Program-made: the position numbers and the translations under genes
Shown: piece after piece, positions 58,943-64,000 of the stretch
Numbering within the stretch: the stretch's first letter is position 1
Layout: each line of letters begins with the position of its first letter
The notes under the pieces: generated by a model
The model's input: only the letters and a program-made list of their open reading frames with translations
What the model was told of the DNA's origin: nothing
The model's database searches: none
Source: Gordonia sediminis
GTDB lineage: Bacteria > Actinomycetota > Actinomycetes > Mycobacteriales > Mycobacteriaceae
DNA length: 64,000 nt
Reading direction: 5' to 3'
Assembly: GCA_004193205.1 (NCBI GenBank)
Contig: RZUM01000016.1
Location: 48,862 to 112,861, forward strand

Positions 58943-60607
58943 CTACCGACGCATCCGCGCCGCGATCGCCGCATGCACCGCACGCAGGTGCTCGCGATCG
59001 GTGACCACCTCGATCACCTCGACACCGCCCTCGGGGGCATCCTCGCCGAGCACGGCGGGCAGGTCGCCGATCGCCACCCGACGATGCGGCAGATGGAACC
59101 CGGCGCACAGCGCAGCCAGATCGGTGCGGTGCGGTGTGCCGAAGAGCCGCTCGTACGCCCCGGCATAGGGTCCGCGGTTGTAGCGCGGGTCGCCCTGCTC
59201 GAGCAGCCCGAAGATGCCGCCGCCGTCGTCGTTGGCGACGACGATGCGCAACGACTTCGGGCGCGGCTCCCCCGGCCCGACCAGCAGGCCGGTCGCGTCG
59301 TGCACGAAGGTCAGATCGCCCATCAGCGCGACGGTCCACGCTCCTGACGACACCCTGTCCAGGGCCATCGCTGCCCCGATGGCCGTCGAATTGGTGCCGT
59401 CGATCCCGGCCACCCCGCGGTTGGACAGCACCCGCACGCCGTCGGTGACCCGGCCGGCCAACGCGACGTCGCGGATCGGATTGGAAGCGCCCACCACCAG
59501 CTGATCGCCGGGCCGCATGGCCGCCGAGACCACCCGCGCCACATGCAGCCCGGTCGTCGAGGCCGACTCGTCGAGTTCCGCATCGACGGCCCCGAGCACC
59601 CGCTGCTGCACCTCCGCGCAGTCCTTGAGCCACTCCTCGCGGGGCTCGCCGAGAGGCTCGACCCGGGTGCCGGTCGCGTACACATTGCCCGACACATCGG
59701 GCCAGCGCGGTCCGGTGGTCAGTGCGTAGACGCGGACCTTGGGGTCGGCGAGCAGCCGCGCGACCCCGCGATGCAGCGTCGGACGGCCGCAAATGATCGC
59801 CTGCTGCGGATGCAGCGAATCCAGCGCCAGCGGATGCAGCGGAGTCTGGGCGTGCGGCGCCGTCGGTTCGGCGACGGTGGGAATCCCGGCGAGCGCCGGA
59901 TGCTCCCCCGCGCCGTGCCCGGACACCACGACGGTGTCGAGCGACAGGTCGATGGGCAGCGGCACGTCGAGCTTGCCGACCGGCGCCTGCGTCCACGGCA
60001 GGCCGTCGGTTCGGCCGGCGAAGGTGCCGAGGTCGTCGTCGGGCAGCACCTCGGGGTCGGGGACGAGTGGTTCGCGGATCGGGATGTCGAACTGGACCGG
60101 GCCGGCGTTGCCGGTACGTGCACCACGCGCCGCCGCGAGGACACGTCCCACCGCCGAGCGCCACTGGCTGTTGGTGTCGAGATCCTGTTCGGCCAGCCCG
60201 AGGCTGATCGCGGCACGCACCTGCGTGCCGAAGATGCCGAACTGTTCGACGGTCTGGTTCGCGCCCGAGCCCAGCAGCTCATAGGGCCGGTTGGCGCTGA
60301 CCACCACGAGCGGGACGCGGGCGTAGTTGGCTTCGAACACCGCCGGACTCATGTTGGCGACCGCGGTGCCGCTGGTCATCACGATCGGCACCGGCTGCCG
60401 TGACGAGATCGCCAGACCCAGCGCCAGGAATCCCGCCGACCGCTCGTCGATCCGCACGTGCAGGCGCAGTCGGCCCGCGACGTCGGCGGCGTGCAGCGCG
60501 AACGCGAGGGGTGCGTTGCGTGACCCAGGGCACAGCACGGCCTCGGTGACGCCGCCGCGGATCATCTCGTCGACGATGACCCGGGCCTGCAGTGTCGAGG
60601 GATTCAT
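58943..60607 (-). CDS. menD: SEPHCHC synthase
   Basis: A 554-residue thiamine-diphosphate enzyme that joins isochorismate and 2-oxoglutarate, the first committed step of menaquinone synthesis. [12 protein letters not shown] and the early glutamate region near [12 protein letters not shown], the Mg/ThDP motif GDLTFVHD...ANDDGGGIF, and the C-terminal domain are intact. ATG 60607 is used; the frame continues to 60667 without support. It is divergent from the tandem methyltransferases. Confidence 0.96.
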   Translation of the reverse strand: MNPSTLQARVIVDEMIRGGVTEAVLCPGSRNAPLAFALHAADVAGRLRLHVRIDERSAGFLALGLAISSRQPVPIVMTSGTAVANMSPAVFEANYARVPLVVVSANRPYELLGSGANQTVEQFGIFGTQVRAAISLGLAEQDLDTNSQWRSAVGRVLAAARGARTGNAGPVQFDIPIREPLVPDPEVLPDDDLGTFAGRTDGLPWTQAPVGKLDVPLPIDLSLDTVVVSGHGAGEHPALAGIPTVAEPTAPHAQTPLHPLALDSLHPQQAIICGRPTLHRGVARLLADPKVRVYALTTGPRWPDVSGNVYATGTRVEPLGEPREEWLKDCAEVQQRVLGAVDAELDESASTTGLHVARVVSAAMRPGDQLVVGASNPIRDVALAGRVTDGVRVLSNRGVAGIDGTNSTAIGAAMALDRVSSGAWTVALMGDLTFVHDATGLLVGPGEPRPKSLRIVVANDDGGGIFGLLEQGDPRYNRGPYAGAYERLFGTPHRTDLAALCAGFHLPHRRVAIGDLPAVLGEDAPEGGVEVIEVVTDREHLRAVHAAIAARMRR

Positions 60608-60696
60608 CCCTCCAATGTAGGGGCACCCCGGGCCGACAAAACACGGGAGTACGGTGGTGCACGTCACTTCACAATCCGGGGGGCAGTGGACCGACG

Positions 60697-61314
60697 ATGA
60701 ACTTCTACGATGCGCACATCCTGCCGCGGGCGATCAACCTGGTCTGTGGTTTCGGCGCGCTCCGGCCGTCGCGCGACCGCGCGTGCGAGGGACTGCACGG
60801 ACGGGTCCTCGAACTCGGCTTCGGCACCGGGCACAACGTCGCCTCCTACCCCGACACGGTCACCTGGGTGGACGCCGTCGAGCCGTCCGATGTGTGCTGG
60901 AAACTCGCGCACGACCGGGTGTCGGCGTCCCCCACCCACATCGAGCGGTCCGGCCTCGACGGCCAGCAGTTACCCTTCGACGACGACACCTTCGACTGCG
61001 CATTGTCGACCTACACGCTGTGCACCATCCCAGACCTGTCCGCGGCGTTGGCGGAGGTGAAGCGTGTCATGAAGCCCGGTGGCGAGATGCACTTCCTCGA
61101 ACACGGCCTCGCCCCCGACGAGGACGTCCGCCGCTGGCAACACCGCCTCGACCCGATCCAGCGGCGGGTCGCCGGCGGCTGCCACCTCAACCGCGACATC
61201 CCCAAGGCGCTCACCGACGCCGGGTTCGTCATCGAGGACCTCGAGCGCTTCTATCAACCGAAGACGATGAAGGCCGGTAACGCGATGAGCTTCGGGATTG
61301 CTCGCCCAGCCTGA
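60697..61314 (+). CDS. Class I methyltransferase, tandem copy 1
   Basis: A 205-residue SAM methyltransferase: [20 protein letters not shown] start, SAM loop [31 protein letters not shown], and [20 protein letters not shown]. It is a methyltransferase-11 type protein and close paralogue of the next gene. The ATG at 60697 matches the paralogue's start. The substrate may be a lipid or quinone-like molecule, judged only from the men neighbours. Confidence 0.87.
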   Translation: MNFYDAHILPRAINLVCGFGALRPSRDRACEGLHGRVLELGFGTGHNVASYPDTVTWVDAVEPSDVCWKLAHDRVSASPTHIERSGLDGQQLPFDDDTFDCALSTYTLCTIPDLSAALAEVKRVMKPGGEMHFLEHGLAPDEDVRRWQHRLDPIQRRVAGGCHLNRDIPKALTDAGFVIEDLERFYQPKTMKAGNAMSFGIARPA

Positions 61315-61375
61315 CCTGGGATATCGGCCCGTCCAGGCTGTGGTGTCCGTCACCCAGCCGGAGGACAATTCGGAC

Positions 61376-61993
61376 ATGGGCTTCTACGACGACCGCGTCC
61401 TCCCCCACATCCTCAATTTCCTCTGTGGAATGGACGCGGACAAACCTTTCCGGGAAAAGGCCTGCGCCGGTCTCGCCGGCGACGTCGTCGAACTCGGTTT
61501 CGGTTCCGGCACCAACGTCGAGTTCTACCCCGACACCGTCACCCGGATCGCCGCGATCGAACCGAGCGACGAAGCCTGGAAGATCGCAGCCAAACGGGTC
61601 GCCGCCTCGACGGTGCCGATCGACCGCGCCGGCCTCGACGGTCAGAAGCTCCCCTTCGACGACAACACCTTCGACCACGCGTTGAGCACCTACACCATGT
61701 GCACGATCCCAGATCTGCCCGCGGCGCTCGCCGAGGTCAAACGGGTCGTCCGCGACGGCGGCACGCTGCACTTCCTCGAACACGGCATCGCACCCGACGA
61801 GAAGGTCCGCACCTGGCAACACCGCCTCGAACCGATGCAGAAGCGCCTAGTCGGCGGCTGCCACCTGACCCGCGACATCCCTAAGGCCCTCGCCGACGCC
61901 GGGCTGACCGTCACATCGCTCGAGCAGTTCTACGAGAAGGGCGCGCCCAAGTCCCTCGCCGCGATCAGCCTAGGGGTGGCCCGTATCGGGTGA
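61376..61993 (+). CDS. Class I methyltransferase, tandem copy 2
   Basis: A 205-residue paralogue of the previous gene, same length and order: [81 protein letters not shown] lies upstream of ATG 61376. The pair is 61 bp apart and probably co-transcribed; differences in the middle suggest they act on related but not identical substrates. Confidence 0.87.
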   Translation: MGFYDDRVLPHILNFLCGMDADKPFREKACAGLAGDVVELGFGSGTNVEFYPDTVTRIAAIEPSDEAWKIAAKRVAASTVPIDRAGLDGQKLPFDDNTFDHALSTYTMCTIPDLPAALAEVKRVVRDGGTLHFLEHGIAPDEKVRTWQHRLEPMQKRLVGGCHLTRDIPKALADAGLTVTSLEQFYEKGAPKSLAAISLGVARIG

Positions 61994-62050
61994 GCGGAAT
62001 CTCAGGAGCCCGGCGGGTGCGCCAGCTGCTGGGCGAATACATTCGAGTGA

Positions 62051-63142
62051 ATGCGTCGCTGGATCCTGTTGGCCGTTCTCACCGCGACGGCGACGTACCT
62101 CCTCGACCTGATCGACGTCGACGCCGCCGCGCTGTTCGCGGGTCTCGTCGTCGCCGCCGTGCTGGCGATCGCCGGACGCGCCCCGCGTGCGCGGCCCACC
62201 GCCGATGTTGACCGTCCCGATGACCGCGCGTCCGACGCGCCCGTCGTCCCACGCAAGTTCATGCTGGCCGCCCAGGGCGTGTTGGGCACGTTCATCGGCA
62301 CGATGGCCGACCCGGAGACATTGTCGGGGCTCGGGTCGTCGTGGTTCCCGGTGCTCATCATCGGCCTCGGCACGCTCGCGTTGTCGGTGGCCGGAGGCGC
62401 GTTGCTCGGACTTCACCGGCTCGTGGACCCACTGACCGGGTCGCTGGCTCTGGTTGCCGGGGGCGCCTCCGGGCTGGTCGCCCTGACCCGCGAACTCGGC
62501 GGTGACATCCGGATGGTCGCGGTGATCCAGTATCTGCGGGTGGCGCTCGTGACCGTCACCATCCCGCTGGTGGCCACCGTCGTGTTCGACACCGACCCAG
62601 GCAGCGTGTCGACGGCCCCGCCGTCCTGGTCGGATCAGGGCGGCGGCCTGATCCTGCTGGCCGTCTGCCTTGCCCTCGGAGTCCCCCTCGGTCACCTGCT
62701 TCGCATGCCCGCCGCAGGTCTGCTCGGCCCGATGGCGCTGGCCACCGTCGCCGAACTGACCGGGCTGGCCGGCGACGCCGCGGTCACTCCCGCGCTGCTG
62801 ACCATCGCGTACGCGATCATCGGCTGGCAGGCCGGTCTGGGTTTCACGCTCGAGCGCCTGCGGGCCATCGGCCGTGTTCTGCCGCTGGCGACGTTGCTCA
62901 TCGTCGGGATCGGTGTCGGGTGTGCGCTGATGGGTGTCGCGCTGTCGCTGTGGACCGGCGAGTCGATGTTCGACTGCTACCTCGCGACGACGCCCGGCGG
63001 CATCTATGCGGTGCTGGCAGCCGCGACCGCCGGCGGGGCCAACGTCGCGTTCGTGGTCGCCGCCCAGATCCTGCGGGTGCTGCTGATGCTGTTCGTCGCG
63101 CCCTTCGCCGCCCGCGCCGCCGCACGCCGTCTCGCCCGCTGA
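62051..63142 (+). CDS. AbrB-family (PF05145) membrane protein
   Basis: A 363-residue membrane protein with about 10 helices in two duplicated halves; each half has a conserved glycine-rich segment (AGGASGLVALTREL in the first; TPGGIYAVLAAATAGGA in the second). The AbrB duplication family (once called putative ammonia monooxygenase) is likely a transporter of unknown substrate. It starts 57 bp after the second methyltransferase in the same direction. Confidence 0.85.
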   Translation: MRRWILLAVLTATATYLLDLIDVDAAALFAGLVVAAVLAIAGRAPRARPTADVDRPDDRASDAPVVPRKFMLAAQGVLGTFIGTMADPETLSGLGSSWFPVLIIGLGTLALSVAGGALLGLHRLVDPLTGSLALVAGGASGLVALTRELGGDIRMVAVIQYLRVALVTVTIPLVATVVFDTDPGSVSTAPPSWSDQGGGLILLAVCLALGVPLGHLLRMPAAGLLGPMALATVAELTGLAGDAAVTPALLTIAYAIIGWQAGLGFTLERLRAIGRVLPLATLLIVGIGVGCALMGVALSLWTGESMFDCYLATTPGGIYAVLAAATAGGANVAFVVAAQILRVLLMLFVAPFAARAAARRLAR

Positions 63143-63196
63143 CACAAGCCGCCCCCACGCTGGGCGATCTGCAGGAGGAGTACGGACGCCCCCACG

Positions 63197-63392
63197 CTGG
63201 TCGATCTCGATACGCCACTCACTCCGTTCGCGGCTACTCGATCCAAGGAGTAGCCCCCGAGCCGCCAGGCGAGGCGGCATATCGAGACTCCCGCCCCCCG
63301 CTGGTCGATCTCGATACGCCACTCACTCCGTTCGCGGCTACTCGATCCAAGGAGTAGCCTCCGAGCCGCCAGGCGAGGCGGCATATCGAGAC
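63197..63392. repeat. 92-bp direct repeat, REP-like family 1
   Basis: Two 92-bp copies, 63197-63288 and 63301-63392, with one mismatch. Each runs CTGGTCGATCTCGATACGCC ... GGAGTAGCC ... GCCAGGCGAGGCGGCATATC. Each copy also has an internal inverted repeat (CTCGATAC / GTATCGAG type). Related shorter elements lie at 39851-39986 and 48785-48835. The whole 343-bp gap 63143-63485 holds these repeats and the following terminator, no gene. Confidence 0.93.
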
Positions 63393-63422
63393 CACTCCCG
63401 CCAGGGTCCCGGTATCAGGGAT

Positions 63423-63463
63423 AAAAAAGGCCCCGGCGCGAATCAACGGTTTCGCACCGGGGC
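63423..63463 (-). terminator. Intrinsic terminator of the last (minus-strand) gene
   Basis: Stem GCCCCGG-C-GCGAA (63430-63442) / TTCGC-A-CCGGGGC (63451-63463), one mismatch; on the minus strand it is followed by CCTTTTTTA (run at 63423-63428). A strong, classic terminator 23 bp beyond the stop. Confidence 0.88.
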
Positions 63464-63485
63464 ACCCTCTTGTGACAACGGTCAA

Positions 63486-64000
63486 CTAGTCGTCGCTGCT
63501 CGATCCTGCGTCACCACCGTTGTCGGAGCCACCGGTGCTGGTGCCATCGCCCTCGCTGGAACCGCCGCTGGTGCTGTCAACCTCGCTGGCACCATCAGCA
63601 CTGGAACCCTCGCCGGCGCTAACACCGGCGCTCGAGCTTCCGCTGGCGTCATCACCGCTACTGGTGGCGACGTCGTCCGTTCCGCCCGTCGCCCCACCAT
63701 CATCCGTGCGGTCCTGGCCGACATAGGGTGTCGAGCTTTCGCCGTTGGTCAGCTGCGATTCCGGTCCGCCGGACAGGACGTACCGACCGACGCTCGATTG
63801 TGCGGCGGCGTCGTCCGCGGTCGATTCGACGGCAGCCTTTGACGTCGCATCGGCCTGGCCAAGGCTCTCCTCAGCGCTGTCGGCGAGGTTCCCGGTGACC
63901 TCGGCAGCCTTCGCCGTGGCGGAGGCGAGTCGATCTGAACCTTTGTTCACCGCCTCGATGGTCGCGTCGGCGAGCGCCTGCGAGATCTGTGTCGCCGTCG
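63486..64000 (-). CDS. Ser/Gly/Asp-rich protein, 5' end beyond the window
   Basis: The open frame runs off the right edge; 171 codons are visible and no start need lie inside the window (a GTG at 63950 is internal to the frame). The visible N-terminal part is helical (ATQISQALADATIEAVNKGS...ATAKAAEVTGNLADSAEES). The last ~85 residues are almost only Ser, Gly, Asp, Thr and Ala, disordered and acidic. It could be a surface or cell-wall protein; no domain is recognised. A strong terminator follows. Confidence 0.7.
   Translation of the reverse strand, partial: TATQISQALADATIEAVNKGSDRLASATAKAAEVTGNLADSAEESLGQADATSKAAVESTADDAAAQSSVGRYVLSGGPESQLTNGESSTPYVGQDRTDDGGATGGTDDVATSSGDDASGSSSAGVSAGEGSSADGASEVDSTSGGSSEGDGTSTGGSDNGGDAGSSSDD

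Overview
The window is high-GC, densely coded actinobacterial chromosome. Its gene order follows the mycobacterial blocks rplJ-rplL-mceG-rpoB-rpoC, thrT-metT-rpmG-hadAB/trpT-secE-nusG-rplK-rplA, and htpX-grcC-menJ-menG-mgtA-DUF3592-menD. Together with a full mce lipid-import locus and a mycolate-type dehydratase, this points to a mycolic-acid-containing member of Mycobacteriales. Gordonia or a close relative (Williamsia-like) is my best inference; no rRNA is present to confirm it.

Layout. 1-7.7 kb: rpoC (3' end cut by the window edge) and rpoB on the minus strand, with a promoter that lies inside an inverted repeat. 7.7-19.7 kb: a minus-strand operon mceG-yrbEA-yrbEB-mceA-F plus two Mce-associated membrane proteins, placed between rplL and rpoB. 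19.7-22.6 kb: a Baeyer-Villiger monooxygenase flanked by intergenic 21-bp tandem arrays. 22.6-25.1 kb: rplJ-rplL and a divergent GH76 glycosidase. 25.2-32.2 kb: CocE/NonD hydrolase, a small HExxH protein, an ABC-2 exporter pair with a divergent TetR regulator, and a YihY/BrkB membrane protein. 32.4-38.9 kb: an accessory stretch with a two-gene exopolysaccharide module (small protein plus deacetylase-glycosyltransferase fusion), a GH19 chitinase-like lipoprotein, DUF2786, VOC and excalibur proteins, and lactate dehydrogenase. 39-46.7 kb: rplA, rplK, nusG, secE, tRNA-Trp, a MocR/EamA pair, a fused hadAB dehydratase, rpmG and tRNA-Met, -Thr and -Tyr. 46.7-51.2 kb: tandem SRPBCC proteins, YajQ, an orphan antitoxin, HtpX and an uncharacterised 331-aa protein. 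51.3-60.6 kb: menaquinone and lipoglycan genes (polyprenyl diphosphate synthase, MenJ, MenG, MgtA, MenD) with several accessory genes. 60.7-64 kb: tandem methyltransferases, an AbrB-family membrane protein, a 92-bp direct repeat and a cut Ser/Gly-rich protein.

The core genes serve transcription (RpoBC, NusG), translation (L1, L7/L12, L10, L11, L33, tRNAs), secretion (SecE), lipid uptake (Mce), mycolate elongation (HadAB) and respiration-quinone synthesis (MenD, MenG, MenJ, polyprenyl synthase). The least explained items are the 21-bp minisatellite family, which bridges a coding gene and two intergenic regions; the exopolysaccharide module with its unknown small partner; the uncharacterised protein beside htpX; and several operator-like palindromes.
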